Assembly (NCBI RefSeq): GCF_030247195.1 | Contig: NC_080672.1 | Span: 161,090,839 to 161,154,838, forward strand | DNA: 64,000 nucleotides | Source of the DNA: Topomyia yanbarensis | Lineage: Eukaryota > Arthropoda > Insecta > Diptera > Culicidae | Direction: 5' to 3' | Part shown: in pieces, positions 1 to 10,859 of the stretch | Layout: each line of letters starts with the position of its first letter | How positions within the stretch are numbered: the stretch's first letter is position 1 | Made by a program: the position numbers and the translations under genes | Notes under the pieces: model-generated | Told to the model about the DNA's origin: nothing | Databases searched by the model: none | Seen by the model: the letters and a program-made list of their open reading frames with translations, nothing else

Positions 1-435
1 AAGATAAAAAATTTGTATATAATTCGACCGTCAGAAGCAGTGATGCTATGAAAAGTGAAATTTTCATCAATCTTCAGGACATCAATCGGTTCTTGCTTAA
101 TAACTTTTTCCACAAGCATCAGATCGTTTCGCGGTCTTCTAGACTTTGTTTCCTTGACAAATTTCCTATAAAAATCGGACATCGGGCGTCTCTTGGAAGA
201 ATTAATTTGCAAAATACAATTTTCCCATACGAAATCCAATGTAATCTTTAAACCGTGGGCGCAAAAATATAGTTTCACCGATTGAGCTAAAAATTTGCAG
301 AGTTGTTCTGGTAGCTAAATGGGAACCGAAAAGTTACTCGGAGCAAAATTTTATTTTTTCCATATAACCATGTCCCACTGTAATATCCATATTGATTAGG
401 ATATAGAGAATTCCGCTAAACCGGATGTCGCCATC
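1..435. other. unclassified AT-rich flank
   Basis: I see no convincing gene. A short open frame on the plus strand (48-251) has no recognisable domain and no codon-like character. The stretch around 215-245 and 300-330 has phrases resembling eroded family A modules, but the match is too weak to call. Confidence 0.4.
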
Positions 436-1074
436 TTTATTTATTTATTTATTTATTTTTATCTGGTCTTCGAGTTACTCGTACAGACAGTTACTTAATT
501 AATATTAATTCTATGCTTAAAGATAGTCTTAGTAATGTTAAAATCATATTTGTCAGCTACATTATTAAAATTACGACAGCATACATTGAACGGATTGTTT
601 TGAAAAAATAGAATACGATACATCGGTAACCGAAAGAAACCAGTTCGTCTGGTGGGTCTAGGCGGTACGTTGAGTCGGAGCTGGTTCAGCAACTACGGGC
701 TATCTATATTGTTTCCCAGAAGATCAAACACGAAGAGTCGTTGCAGCATTATCCTCCGACTTGCAAGAGTCGGCAAACGTAGAAGATTGCATCGATGTTC
801 ATAGGGCGGTAGACGAATAGGATCAGTCCAAGGTAGTGACCGCAGAGCGTAACGAACAAAGTGACGCTGAATTCGTTCGACGCGGTTGATTTGTACAGCA
901 TGATAGGGTGCCCACACGAGTACAACGTACCCGAGAATGCTACGTACAAGTGCGCAGAAGAGTGATTTTAGGCAGTATAGATCGTTGAATTGTTGCGTGT
1001 TTCTTTTTATGAACCCCAATACGGCATAAACTTTGGTTTTAGACATTGCAATGTGCTGCGCGAAACTCATTTTG

Positions 1075-1779
1075 CTATCGAGAAGAATGCCTAATGAATG
1101 AATTAACTGTGTTTACACGGTTGATAATGCTTATTGACATTCTATAATCAAACGTTGTTAAGTGCCTGTTACGACAGAGCGAGATCACATTACACTTTTT
1201 TACGTTTACTTCCATCCCATTTAGTGTACACCAATTTAGCAGCGAACCGATATCGGCTTGGATGGCACAGCAATCGACTGCCGAAGCAATTACACGAAAG
1301 AATTTCAGATCATTTGCGAACATGTACTTAGGGGACTGTATAGTAGAGCATGAATCGTTTACGAATAATATAAACAATAGCGGGTCTAGATGACTTCCCT
1401 GGGGAACACCCGACTCGATCACAAACGGAGATGATCTCATTTCATCGATACGAACGTACGCACAGCGTTCGGTGAGGTACGACAATATCCACCGTGTCAA
1501 CCATTCAGAAAGTGCCATTCGTTCGAGTTTGGCCACCATTAGCAAATGAGGCACACTATCGAACGCTTTAGCAAAATCCACATAAACGGCATCAATTTGC
1601 TGACGTTCACCAAACGCGCTATTTAGTGACGAAACGTATGCCATAAGATTTGTACTTGTCGATCGTTTTTTCACAAATCCATGCTGCCACTCGGAAATAA
1701 TATGGTGCACCTTAGGGTACAGCAAATCATGATGGCAGATGGCACGATCATTCTCAACATCATTCACGCTACCTGACAC
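1075..1779 (-). pseudogene. LINE reverse transcriptase core, inactivated
   Basis: This fragment holds the central RT motifs: a DFAKAFDSVPH block (motif A with its catalytic Asp), SGVPQGSHLDPLLFILFVND (motif B region), and FANDLKFF in place of F/YADD (motif C), so one catalytic Asp is replaced by Asn. Upstream it is cut by the SINE at 1819-1973. Downstream it shifts frame into 693-1070, which carries the conserved LINE C-terminal region (ILGYVVLVWAPYHAVQINRVERIQ). It belongs to the same degenerate LINE as the flanking frames and is not a host gene. Confidence 0.85.
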
Positions 1780-1818
1780 TCGGGAAAATTCCTTCGAATA
1801 ATGACTTGTTGAAAATTA

Positions 1819-1973
1819 GCGTAGCGTATTGGTAAATCGATTGCCTTGTACGCAGCGCACCTGGGTTCGAGTCCCGACCCCGCACATAGGGTTAGAAATT
1901 TTTCCTAAGAGATTTTTCTAACCCGAAGAGGCGAATGACCTTAAGGTTAAAACCTCTATAATTGAAATAAAAA
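1819..1973 (+). mobile_element. tRNA-derived SINE, copy 1 (inserted in LINE)
   Basis: The head resembles a tRNA promoter: an A-box-like TAGCGTATTGG and a good B box, GGTTCGAGTCC. A tRNA-unrelated body follows (AGGGTTAGAAATTTTTC), then an A-rich tail. It is flanked by a 7-bp direct repeat AAAATTA (1812-1818 and 1974-1980), consistent with target-primed insertion. It sits inside the minus-strand LINE, so it is younger than that LINE. It resembles the Feilai type of mosquito SINE, though family identity is not verified. It is not a functional tRNA gene because no cloverleaf 3' half follows the B box. Confidence 0.8.
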
Positions 1974-2829
1974 AAAATTATACTCGCAGGAACAGCAAGA
2001 GCTTCAGCGCACGTTTTAAAGAAAATAGGCGGCAGACAATCCGGACCAGCTCCCTTGGCACCATCTAATGACTGTAGTTTCATCTCCACATCGCGTACCG
2101 AAAAATTGAAGAGCGACATGTTCAAATCGAACATCGGCAGGCTATTCAAATACGCTTCAGACAAAGGTGGTCGGTTCCTACTTTGCACAGAAACAAGATG
2201 GGAATAGGTTTGCCGATTCAAACGAGGACTCGGCGGTAACATCGTTGTAACTGACACATTGGGGGATTCCGTGCGACTGCTTGCGATTCTTCACAAACGA
2301 CCAGAACGAATTAACTTAAGGTTTTCCTCCGTGCAACGAATATAGCAACGAAAACAATGCGCAAGCATCGAGTTATATTCGCTCTCAATAGCATGCAACT
2401 CAGCTTTATGTCTATCATCTCTCCAGCGAAAAAATCGTTTTCTAGCTTTACGAAGGCGGTTCCGCAGATGCTGTAACTCTGTATTCCACCAAGGTTGCCT
2501 GCTACCGTGAGCACGATGGGGACGCTTCACAGGTACTTTGCGAAGTAAAGCATCTGTTTTTTTCATATAAACATGACACAGCTTCATTAACACTGCACTC
2601 GACCAAAATTTGTTCCCATCGAATGTCGGCGAAAAATCTATTGACCAGACCGAAACCACAACGGGTGAAATCAAAGCCAGACGGGGATTCAAAATCAGTA
2701 GCATCTTGTTTCACATCGTTCGTCTCAAACAGTATTACAAAAGGTCGGTGGTGCTGGTCTATTGTAAGCAGTGGTAACGGTGGCTCCAACGATTCCATGA
2801 TTCAGTTCGAGAATTCACTGAATATTTGA

Positions 2830-3440
2830 ACGTTAAAAAATGCCATTTTGACGCATTTACTTCCCAAGAGCGTTTAAAAACAATAAAACTATTGATTTTC
2901 CATTCCTACTAACTCACAGTAACATCCAACATTTATCGGCGACAAGTTGAAAAATTTTCGATTTTAACGCATTTAAATAATCCGCCGGAGAATGAGCGAA
3001 TTAGTTTATCACGGTATCTATTTTGCGCACGCTGCATTGCTTGTGCTATTCCAAAACACGAAAAAACAAGTCTATCGTACTTCCTTGTCGTTTTTCTTGG
3101 AAATGAAGTGTGATTTCTACAAAATTAAAATATTATCACCTTCACAGGTGAGAAGGAAAAACATCAGATAAATTTTATCGGGAACATTATTCTCACGCTA
3201 TTTGTGGAAATGGAGAATTTTGCGACTCATCGACTCATTACCGGAAAAGTTGGACATCGAATTAGCTTCTGCTTGCACGAGTGAAAGAGAATTACAATGC
3301 CTACGTAACACTACTTATATCCTACACCTGACAAACTGAGCTATCCAATACTATCAAATATATCAGAATATTATTTTGCAATCATGACAAATTGCTATTT
3401 GAAACTTACTGTATGAATTTGTCATGAACCCTGTCGAGTT
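2830..3440. repeat. spacer with a dispersed repeat (2965-3120)
   Basis: No gene is visible. About 150 bp (2985-3105) closely match 57700-57795, sharing the phrases TTTATCACGGTATC and CCAAAACACGAAAAAACAAG, so this is a dispersed repeat. The rest is AT-rich and unclassified. Confidence 0.6.
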
Positions 3441-3444
3441 GTCT

Positions 3445-3890
3445 GCATTAATCACAGTTGACATATTCTTTCGTGACGTTACAACGATTTGACGAATCTT
3501 CATTCGACAAATATGTTATAACTTTACCAAATGAACGCCTACATCAAAACTTATTACAGATTCGGACAGTAGACAAAATATCACGAAAGATTCAATCAAC
3601 ATTAACTGAATATATTGGAAGAGGATTTCTTTATGACAGATAATGTAACGTGACGTTACAACGCGTGACAAATTGGAACTTTCAACGCATTTCAATAAAA
3701 GTCAAATCATCAAATTCTAGTAAATTCAGTTCATGTTGATTGAATCTTTCGTGAAATTTTGTCTACTTTCCGAATCTGTTATAAGTTTTGAGGTAGGCAT
3801 TCGTTTGATAGAGTTATAACATATTTGTCGAATGAAGATTCGTCAAATCGCTGTAAACAATACGAAAGAATGTGTCAGTTAATAACTATT
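3445..3890. mobile_element. foldback element, CGTGACGTTACAACG family
   Basis: The two ends are long imperfect inverted repeats. The left arm, about 3455-3620, contains GATTTGACGAATCTTCATTC, GACAAATATGTTATAACT and ACGAAAGATTCAATCAACAT. The right arm, about 3715-3890, is the reverse complement with scattered changes. The left end carries TTTCGTGACGTTACAACG, a word that recurs at 3653, 34590 and 39074. No coding capacity is seen. It is probably a non-autonomous DNA transposon; the superfamily is not assignable because target duplications are unclear. Confidence 0.65.
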
Positions 3891-3983
3891 TGAATTATAT
3901 TGGGAAATGAATGTATGCACTTATTAACAATCAGTAATTAGTTTTCTTTCATATTACATAAGCGGAATAAAAATCAGAACTTC

Positions 3984-3989
3984 TTTATT
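3984..3989 (-). terminator. candidate polyadenylation signal AATAAA
   Basis: AATAAA on the minus strand lies 85 bases past the stop codon of the chitin-binding gene's last exon (4074). Position and orientation fit a 3' end signal. No cleavage-site evidence is available. Confidence 0.5.
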
Positions 3990-4073
3990 TATCGATAAGC
4001 AAGACACTTGTGATATTGCGGTATAAAGAATCATCTGTAAAAGTCTTTTCAATTAGAAACATCTGAAACTGAA

Positions 4074-5225
4074 TCAGTGAATGTTACAGTTAGCATATTT
4101 TGAATCTTCACAGCGCTGCCATTTTGTGCTAAAATGTGTGCCTCGTGGACAATCAAGAAGACATGCCATTCCATTTAAGCACTCGTAGAAACGTCCACAC
4201 TCGTGTGGATATGGAAGACTTAAGCTAGAATTGAAACTCCTCGCACAGAGACTGTGTTGTTTGCATGGATGGTGGTCCCGCCTCAAACGGCATGGTGCGC
4301 AAGGGCATATCGGGCAGTCGTCTATAGGAGGGATGTTCGGATCACAGCCAGCACGATCCGGCCATTCGCATCGATTGTGCTTTTCGCTCCAGTGTAATCC
4401 ATCGGGACAGTCCATTATGCACCCTCGCCCGTTATTACATTTTACAAATTTTGTGCAATTGTTAGGGTAGGGCAATAGTGTTGGATTCGAAGGATCATCG
4501 ACTAAAGGACATCGGAAATCCACTGGACAGTCAGGATCATTTGGTGGTGGTTGCTCTGTTGTTATGCTACTATCACAATCGGCTATCTCAGGCCACTCGC
4601 ACCGGTTAGCATTAATGCTCCAGTGAAGTCCCGGGGGACATTGCATTTCACAAGCGTGTCCGTGGGAGCATTTCAGGAACATACCGCAGTCTTCAGGATG
4701 GGGCAACAAAACGGGCTCACACTCATTGCAAGTTATCGGACACCGATCGTCTGGTTTACACACTCCTGGAGGGCACGCTGGACATCCTGGTGTGGTGGGT
4801 GTTGAAGGCGTTGTGATAGGAGAGGGTGTCGTGACAGGTGAAGGCGTCGTTACAGGTGAGGGCGTTGTTACAGGAGAAGGTGTCGTTACTGGTGAGGGTG
4901 TCGTGACGGGTGAAGGGGTTGTTACAGGTGAAGGCGTTGTAACAGGAGATGGCGTTGTCACAGGTGATGGTGTTGTTACAGGTGCAGGAGTTGTTATAGG
5001 CGAGGGCGTCGTTACCGGTGAGGGCGTCGTCACTGGTGAAGGCGTCGTTACTGGTGACGGTGTCGTCACTGGCGAGGGTGTCGTAATTGGTGATGGTGTC
5101 GTCACTGGCGAGGGCGTCGTGACAGGTGAGGGTGTCGTTACAGGTGAGGGTGTCGTTACAGGTGCGGGAGTCGTTATAGGTGAGGGCGTCGTTACAGGTG
5201 AAGGTGTTGTGACAGGTTCTTCGGA
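4074..5225 (-). CDS. 3' exon of seven-domain chitin-binding mucin-like protein
   Basis: The exon encodes 383 residues and a stop. It begins SEEP, followed by about 23 copies of a Val/Ile-Thr-Thr-Pro-Ser-Pro hexapeptide (4800-5213), a mucin-like tract likely to be heavily O-glycosylated. Three six-cysteine CBM14/peritrophin-A domains follow, at about residues 472-541, 557-618 and 628-704 of the joined protein. They show the family pattern LPHPEDCGMFLKC, CPPGLHWSINANRCEWP and its relatives. The exon start is set by an acceptor on the minus strand (T-run then GATTTTCAG, at 5226-5228) that enters in phase 0. The upstream partner is the exon at 25522-26493, whose donor is also phase 0 and whose end is likewise Thr/Pro-rich. 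The protein should be secreted and bind chitin in peritrophic matrix or cuticle; the tissue is unknown. The alternative, a separate gene with an unseen first exon, is less likely. Confidence 0.85.
   Translation of the reverse strand, partial: SEEPVTTPSPVTTPSPITTPAPVTTPSPVTTPSPVTTPSPVTTPSPITTPSPVTTPSPVTTPSPVTTPSPVTTPSPITTPAPVTTPSPVTTPSPVTTPSPVTTPSPVTTPSPVTTPSPVTTPSPVTTPSPVTTPSPITTPSTPTTPGCPACPPGVCKPDDRCPITCNECEPVLLPHPEDCGMFLKCSHGHACEMQCPPGLHWSINANRCEWPEIADCDSSITTEQPPPNDPDCPVDFRCPLVDDPSNPTLLPYPNNCTKFVKCNNGRGCIMDCPDGLHWSEKHNRCEWPDRAGCDPNIPPIDDCPICPCAPCRLRRDHHPCKQHSLCARSFNSSLSLPYPHECGRFYECLNGMACLLDCPRGTHFSTKWQRCEDSKYANCNIH
4800..5213 (-). repeat. 18-bp coding minisatellite (Thr-Pro-Ser hexapeptides)
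   Basis: About 23 tandem 18-bp units encode V/I-T-T-P-S/A-P. Third-position changes (GTC/GTT/GTA, ACA/ACG) are frequent while the amino acids stay almost constant, which suggests selection on the peptide. Variant units ITTPAP and ITTPSP occur at several spaced positions, which points to past block duplication. Confidence 0.9.
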
Positions 5226-5467
5226 CTGAAAATCAAAAAAAAAACTTTATTGACAATACTTACAAACTTGTTTATATAATCACGCTTTGTTACGAAATTT
5301 TGGAGAATTTTGATCTTCAATGCATAAAAGAACCAGATCAAAATAAATTGGCTCACTGGTTGAATTTATAATGTTATTCCACGATTTATTGTCATAGTTT
5401 ATCATCGTTCAACTAACGGTGAAGAAACTAAAGATGAAAAGTGCAGGAAGGTGAAAATAATAATAAA

Positions 5468-6340
5468 AACCAATTTTAATCCACCCAGTGGTGCAATTGT
5501 TCCTTTCTCATTTATCAAAACTATGATTAAATATCAGGTTATGTTAAATTTAGCATTGTAGAAATCTCTTTTACATTCTTATTACACTTGAAAAGCATAT
5601 ATAAGTGCACGACTGTCATGAACCTGATAAGAAATATGTCGACGCTGACACACTTGACACACAACACACACAACAAAAAAAAATATAATATTTAATTAGC
5701 CTAATCAGCGTAAGTTCAATATTGTCATATTTTGATATGCGGAGTGATGGTGAAGAGAAGGGGTATAATTAGTGGGTGCGTCGGGAGCCACCTAACTTAT
5801 TTTGGTATACGGGGTGCATGAATGGAATGCAGGTGTGACGTTAGTAAAAAATAGTTCAGTCATCACCGAAGTGTCCGAAACCCCTTCCGGTATTATCGAC
5901 AGTGAACAATATATTTCAAGAACCTTTGATTTACAATCAGTAATTTAGGTCTGCGAATCGAAGTAGTTTTATATTAATTTCAAAAGATTTCTAACCTATG
6001 AGGTATAACGATTGTACATTTACATGAGAAATTCCTATGTGACCGCAATAACCAACTTGTAACTCCGGAACCACAAATCAGAACTGAATGAAAATCGAAT
6101 GAAGTCAATAGGTGTATTATATCTTTCATTCAAAATCAAATTTGAACAAATCGATTAAGATTTTGCTGAGAAATAGGTGTGACATTAGCTCGGGAACTTC
6201 ACGAATTCCCCGGGGACATCAAGATCCGTCATACGTGGTCAATGTGTTCATAGCTGAGGGATTTCATGAGAAACCGGCCGACCACAAAATATGGCCATCG
6301 TCGATTCGAACGAAACTTTGGTGTTGTGTTCGGTTGATAA
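5468..6340 (-). repeat. family A dispersed repeat, diverged copy
   Basis: Read on the minus strand, this ends with the family A tail (CAATTGCACC-like, AGGTGGATTAAAA-like, at 5468-5520). Upstream of that it contains modules matching 31880-32680, such as ATTACTTCGATTCGC-like, TGTCCACTATCGA-like and ATGAAAGATATAATAC. Many substitutions make it an old copy. Confidence 0.7.
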
Positions 6341-6419
6341 ATCTCCATGATTTTCTCTGACAATTGCAATATTTTGATACAAGAGCAATTTTTCAAAAGG
6401 GTGTAGACATTTCTACGTG

Positions 6420-6990
6420 CATTAATTTCGAATTTTTCTTGCTAGATTACTCTATTTTGTACAGCAAGACTCTCTGACAACCAGTTACAGGGAATGCATA
6501 TTTCTGTACGAAAAAATATACACTGAATGAGGAGTGGGTGTAGCGTAGTTGGTACATTGATTGCCTTGTACGCAGCGCCCCTGGGTTCGAGTCCCGACCC
6601 CGCACATAGGGTTAGAAATTTTTCGTAAGAGATTTTTCTAACCCGAAGAGGCGAATGCCCTTAAGATTAAAACCTCTATAATCGAAATTAAAAAAAAACA
6701 CTGAAAAAAATGTTGTGTTATTTTTCACAAAAACAAAAATTTGAGTTAAAAATATACATTGTAAAAACCCATCATGTAGCTTTCAAATGGTTTACAATAT
6801 CGCCTTGATGTCAAAGAAAAAGTTACAGGAATTGTTATAAGCCTTTTGAAAAACCTATTCTTGTTAATGGAGAAACGCGAATAACTTATGAAAAGGTCGT
6901 AATACAATAAAATAATTGTACTGTTAAAACAAAATTCAAAATATTTCGAGAACTACTACATTTCAGAAAATTTTTGTTATTAGCATTTTG
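6420..6990 (+). mobile_element. ATACACTGAAAAAA element, copy split by SINE
   Basis: The sequence matches the reverse complement of 9172-9700: shared ATATTTCTGTAC, TACACTGAAAAAA and TTTTTCACAAAAAC. The copy is interrupted by the SINE at 6528-6697. No coding capacity is seen. The boundaries are approximate. Confidence 0.55.
6528..6697 (+). mobile_element. tRNA-derived SINE, copy 2
   Basis: This is the better-preserved copy. It has A box TAGCGTAGTTGG (6541-6552), B box GGTTCGAGTCC, the same body as copy 1 and an A-rich 3' end. A perfect 8-bp duplication ACACTGAA (6520-6527 and 6698-6705) flanks it. RNA polymerase III transcription is possible in principle. No tRNA 3' half is present, so it is not a tRNA gene. 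Confidence 0.85.
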
Positions 6991-7680
6991 ATTTTGTAAG
7001 TATGGGTTAACACGCTCGACCCAACTAGCTCAATATATTCTCTTAGGGTCGGCAACCGCCTGGGGAGGACTCGATCAACCCTAAAATTACCCTCTTACAA
7101 TGCGGATTTATCGAGAGATTTCTATGAATGGAGAACTGACTCTGAATAGAAAGAAAAATTTACATAATTCGCAAATTTATTTCCATGTAGTTCGTCGAAC
7201 GTTGGGGCCCATTGCTGAACAGCAGAGAGGAGCATACCTGGGGACTCGACGGATGCGATGATGTTCCTACCGGTAGGTGGTGTCGTTCAGCTGGTCTGCC
7301 GATAGGAGATTCATCTGGCCCGTAGGTCCAATGTTCAGAAAAGAAAGGGAATGTGCGTCGACGTCGGGTGGCGCGACGAGGGAAGCCACGCAGTGAGTTG
7401 TTAGAGTTGCTCATGGGGAATTCGGGGTTCTTGAATCTGTGTCCGAACTTTCAACGGTTCTGCCCTAACGAGCCCGTTGCCGAAACGTTCGTCTTGACTG
7501 TGGTTGTCCTGATTGGGAAGTTTCGGGACCGTCTTCTGACCGGGATGGCTTGACACGCACATTTACAAGCCGGATACTTCAAACAGTGTACTGTATCAAG
7601 GAGGATTTTCTCATAATCGCATAAAATTCGCACACTTTCCGACCGGGAACGTTCTTCTGGGTCTTAAAAAACTCACTATA
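6990..7680. other. unclassified GC-richer block, possible retroelement relic
   Basis: This block is more GC-rich than its surroundings. It has short overlapping open frames on both strands (7160-7414 minus, Arg/Pro/Ser-rich; 7353-7553 plus), none with a recognisable domain. Composition and lack of conserved motifs suggest an LTR-retroelement untranslated or gag-adjacent fragment, but I cannot prove it. Confidence 0.3.
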
Positions 7681-7689
7681 ATTTATGGC

Positions 7690-7810
7690 CGGTTACTTCT
7701 AAGGTCTAAGGTCATCCACTCACTTTTCCTTATCTTCCTTCTTATCTATCTCCTCTCCCTTTCCTGTCCTTACCTCTCTAATTCTCTCTCCCTCTCCCGA
7801 CCTCGACCAT
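7690..7810 (+). repeat. pyrimidine (CT-rich) low-complexity tract
   Basis: A run dominated by TCTC, CCTT and TCCT words between the GC-richer block and the small inverted-repeat element at 7980. No gene is visible. Confidence 0.7.
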
Positions 7811-7979
7811 CGCAGGATGCAGTAGTTGGGAGCAGCCAAAATATCTCTTGAATGTGGTATAATTTTGGCTGTTCAAATTTTCGGGAGCATTTTAATGGGT
7901 TTTGACATAATGCGGTCTTTTTCCGTTTTTTGTTTCGTTTCGGTTTTTCCGGTACAAAATTAGTGTAATATATTTTTTA

Positions 7980-8136
7980 TTACCGTTTGAGAAGCACGGC
8001 CGGATGGACCCAGATAATTCATTCCCGAGAACCTAAGCTAAGCCCTGGTATGGATGTTCCGGGGTGGACACAGAAGATCTCTTTTGGATTTCTGGGCCTT
8101 TATACAGCAGTGCGTCCGTGGTTTCTCAAACGGTAA
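7980..8136. mobile_element. 157-bp MITE with TTACCGTTTGAGAA ends
   Basis: The terminal inverted repeats are TTACCGTTTGAGAAGCACGG on the left and the matching CCGTGGTTTCTCAAACGGTAA-type end on the right, with one indel. There is no coding capacity, and I could not define a target duplication. Confidence 0.65.
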
Positions 8137-8179
8137 CGTTCACATGAGTATATTTTTTCCGAAACCGTACGCAGTTTAA

Positions 8180-8810
8180 TTAGTAATTTATGTTTATGTT
8201 TATTACCTTTACCAACAGGCCCCTTGGCCCCAATGATGGTTGCTTAAACTAATTACAATTTAAAATTGACAACATTTTCGCGTTTATCGCATTCCGCGTC
8301 CGGTTGAAGTCAAAGGCCGTCGCCACACCGTTAAAAATTCGCTGGAGTCCGGTAACAGCGCTCTTGCAACCATAGTTGGTTCTCCTGAACGGAACTCACA
8401 GAAGATAGTTATTACGTAGAGCTCTAACGCGGGCTTGAAGATCCAGACGTCCGAGGATTGTAGGGCAGTCCACTCTGGCAGAGAGTAGGTCCGAGACGAA
8501 CAGGGCTCGAGAGCAGTCCCTCCGAATGTTGAGTGTATCGAGGTGTATTAGCTGGCAACGGTTTTCGTAGCTCGGTAGCTGAAATCTGTTTCGCCATGGG
8601 AGATGCCGAAGGGCGAAGCGTATGAACCTGCGTTGGACAGCCTGGATTCTGTCAATCCCGTTCTGGTAGTACGGATTCCAAACAGCAGAACAATATTCTA
8701 ACGTTGAGCGGACCAACGCGCAGTAAAGCGATTTAAGACAATATACGTCCGAAGTTTTTCGCTATTCGGAAGATGAACCCAAGCTGTCGTGATGCCTTAT
8801 CCACGATTTA
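8180..8810 (-). mobile_element. LINE 3' fragment, same family as 50375-52190
   Basis: The minus-strand frame 8396-8716 encodes the LINE C-terminal region after the RT (STLEYCSAVWNPYY, RIQAVQRRFIRFALRHLPW). The 3' untranslated end (CCCTTGGCCCCAATGATGG) matches 50410-50430. The copy is 5'-truncated near 8810 and is non-functional. Confidence 0.8.
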
Positions 8811-9170
8811 TAGTTTTATTAATGTTTTATTAATGTTAGTATACTTAGGCTAGGTTAAACAAAAACATACAAAAAATATTACACAACAAGAAAATAAACT
8901 AACGACAATTAATAAATCAGAGCCAGATAAAAAAATAGAAATTAAATTACACTTCCATAATATACATTACATACTACAAACGTTACAAACTCCAACACAA
9001 ACGACTCTCAATCTTTACGGAACCATAGCGACGGTAGCAATTTAAAATGGCGTTTAGAATCATATTCAAAAATAAAATAGTATTTTTAACTGCAAATGGT
9101 ATGAATTTTAAAAATATGTCAAAAGTTGTTGTTAGGAATTTTTTTTTATTGAAAGCATCTCCATGATCCA
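8810..9170. other. AT-rich spacer
   Basis: No gene is visible. It contains a short direct repeat TTTTATTAATG (8815-8835). Otherwise it is featureless A/T-rich DNA. Confidence 0.4.
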
Positions 9171-9171
9171 A

Positions 9172-9603
9172 ATACACTGAAAAAAATTATTTTACGTTTT
9201 CAAAACGATAAACATTAGATTTTTGACATTTTATGATGGGGTAACGCAAATAACTCTTAAAAAGGGCATAATCACACGAATTAACTCTTTTTGTTGTGAA
9301 AAAATTCCAAATATCTCAAAATATTCATTTTGATTTAAAGCGATACTTGCAATTATATTCTGTAACAAAATTGCAGTTTTGTATGTCAATTAGTATGGAA
9401 TTTAAAAACATGTATAAAGTTATTGTTAGAAAAACTTTTTTACTCATAAGTTCACCATCATACAATCACATTGAAACATTTCTTTTCTCTTTAGGTTTTC
9501 GTTGACATAATATAAAAAATAGAAAAACTTGTTTTTTTTGCAATTTAAATTTTTAGCACAAAATTTTGGTTTTTGTGAAAAATTACACATTTTTTCAGTG
9601 TAT
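9172..9603. mobile_element. 432-bp MITE with ATACACTGAAAAAA ends
   Basis: The left end ATACACTGAAAAAAATTATT and the right end ATTTTTTCAGTGTAT are inverted repeats. A related, opposite-orientation copy lies at 6420-6990. There is no coding potential. The short frame 9296-9505 is A/T-driven. Confidence 0.6.
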
Positions 9604-9776
9604 TTTTTGTACAGAAATATTTATTCCTTGTAACTCGTCGCAGAGAGCTTTGCTGTATAAAATACACTGGTCGACCAAATTTTTTTGAAATTAATGATGG
9701 TAGAAATGCCTACGCTCTTTTAAAAAATTGCTCTTGAGTGAAAATAATCTTACTGATTGTGAAGAATTAATCTTCC

Positions 9777-10262
9777 ATGCTGGTGAAAAGTGTAAAGTTT
9801 CATAGGAATCTAAGATGGTCGGTCACGATTTTAAAGATTTTCGGAAGGATCTTCGGTGAATTCTTACTTCGATTGGTCGTTAGTGATCTAGACCCGCAAA
9901 TCAAAGTAATGTTGAACGTATTTGAGTATGTTTTAAATCATTCGGATATCACAGGGTTGCCATTTTATATGGGAATTTGCTGTGTGATTGCACCCTTCAA
10001 CCGGTAACTCCGAAATCGGAAGTCCGATGAACTAAAAATCCGTCTTACGTGAGCATTGTAGCGTTTATTTGCAACTAAGTTTGTGCAAATCAGTCCAGCC
10101 ATCTCTAAGAAAATTGAGTGACATTATTTGACACACACATACATACACACGGCGATCTCGAGTAACTGAATCGAATGGTACGACACTTGGCCCTTCGAGC
10201 CTCGGTTGAAAAATCGATTTTTGGAGTGATAGCATAACCTTTCTTTACGTGAGAAGGGCAAA
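9777..10262 (-). repeat. family A dispersed repeat, head half
   Basis: On the minus strand it starts near 10262 with the family A head hairpin in diverged form. The GGCCC-type block follows, here degraded (GAGGCTCGAAGGGCC), then a TG/TATG tract (10130-10150) and the module GAGATGGCTGGACTGATTTG. It has no tail. Confidence 0.7.
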
Positions 10263-10321
10263 ATCAGAACAAAGTAGTCAGAAGGTACTCCTGAAAAAAT
10301 TATGAGGTCTTGAATTATAGA

Positions 10322-10800
10322 CAATAGAAAATCCTTAAGCTTTAGTCCCTTGCACCATAGGCAACAAATTCAAATTTTCGGCCAAATATCTAGCACCTCT
10401 AAACCATAAGTACTAGAAATTCAATGTTGCCAGAGATCGATGCTTTAAACCATTTTTAAATCCAAGATGGAAACTTCCGGTTTATAAAACTGTATAAACT
10501 CAACAATATTGGTATTTTCGGAATGGAATTGACGGGTAGATAATCGATGTTTCTGTCATCTACTTGCTATGCCTGTTCCAAAAATACTTATATTGTTAGG
10601 GGTTGTCGACAATTTTGTTCAACTGGAAGTCGCCATCTTGAATTTGAAAATGAAGTCCCTCATCGATTGCTGCAATCTACATTGTACACCCGTTTTAAAT
10701 TGTTAGGATTTTTAAATGTTTTGCTCAACCATCCTTCATCGATTTCTACTATCTACTTGTCACGTCTGTTCCACAAATACCCTAATTGACAAGATAAAAA
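10322..10800. repeat. unclassified repeat with internal duplication
   Basis: Two degenerate halves share the pattern ATCGATNNCTNNNATCTACTTG with TCTGTTCCACAAATA-like phrases (about 10545-10600 and 10735-10790). The phrase CGCCATCTTGAATTT also suggests a dispersed element. No gene is visible. Confidence 0.4.
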
Positions 10801-10859
10801 AAATAAAAATCATAACTGTTTTTGCAACTGGCTGAGACGGTTGTGCCTCCAACTGGAAA

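Larger units (their letters stand above)
436..2830 (-). mobile_element. degenerate non-LTR retrotransposon (LINE), 5'-truncated
   Basis: Read on the minus strand, successive broken frames give a LINE ORF2 in order. 2502-2798 is the end of the endonuclease domain (TIDQHHRPF resembles the usual DHHP-type end). 2291-2704 is the basic linker (WWNTELQHLRNRLRKARKR). 1985-2257 is the start of the reverse transcriptase. 1075-1779 is the RT core (AFDSVPH, GVPQGSHLDPLLF), and 693-1070 is the C-terminal region. The catalytic FADD motif reads FAND, and the frames are separated by stops and shifts, so the copy is dead. The 3' end carries a (TAAA)n tail, seen as TTTA repeats at 436-461 on the plus strand. 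A SINE interrupts the RT at 1819-1973. The jockey/I-type affiliation is inferred from motif style only. Confidence 0.85.

Noticed and set aside
4726..5229. Plus-strand frame of VTGEGV repeats
   Set aside because: It is the antisense shadow of the Thr/Pro/Ser tract of the chitin-binding exon.
1819..6697. tRNA genes at 1819 and 6528
   Set aside because: A and B boxes are present, but the tRNA 3' half is replaced by SINE body and poly-A, and target duplications flank each copy.
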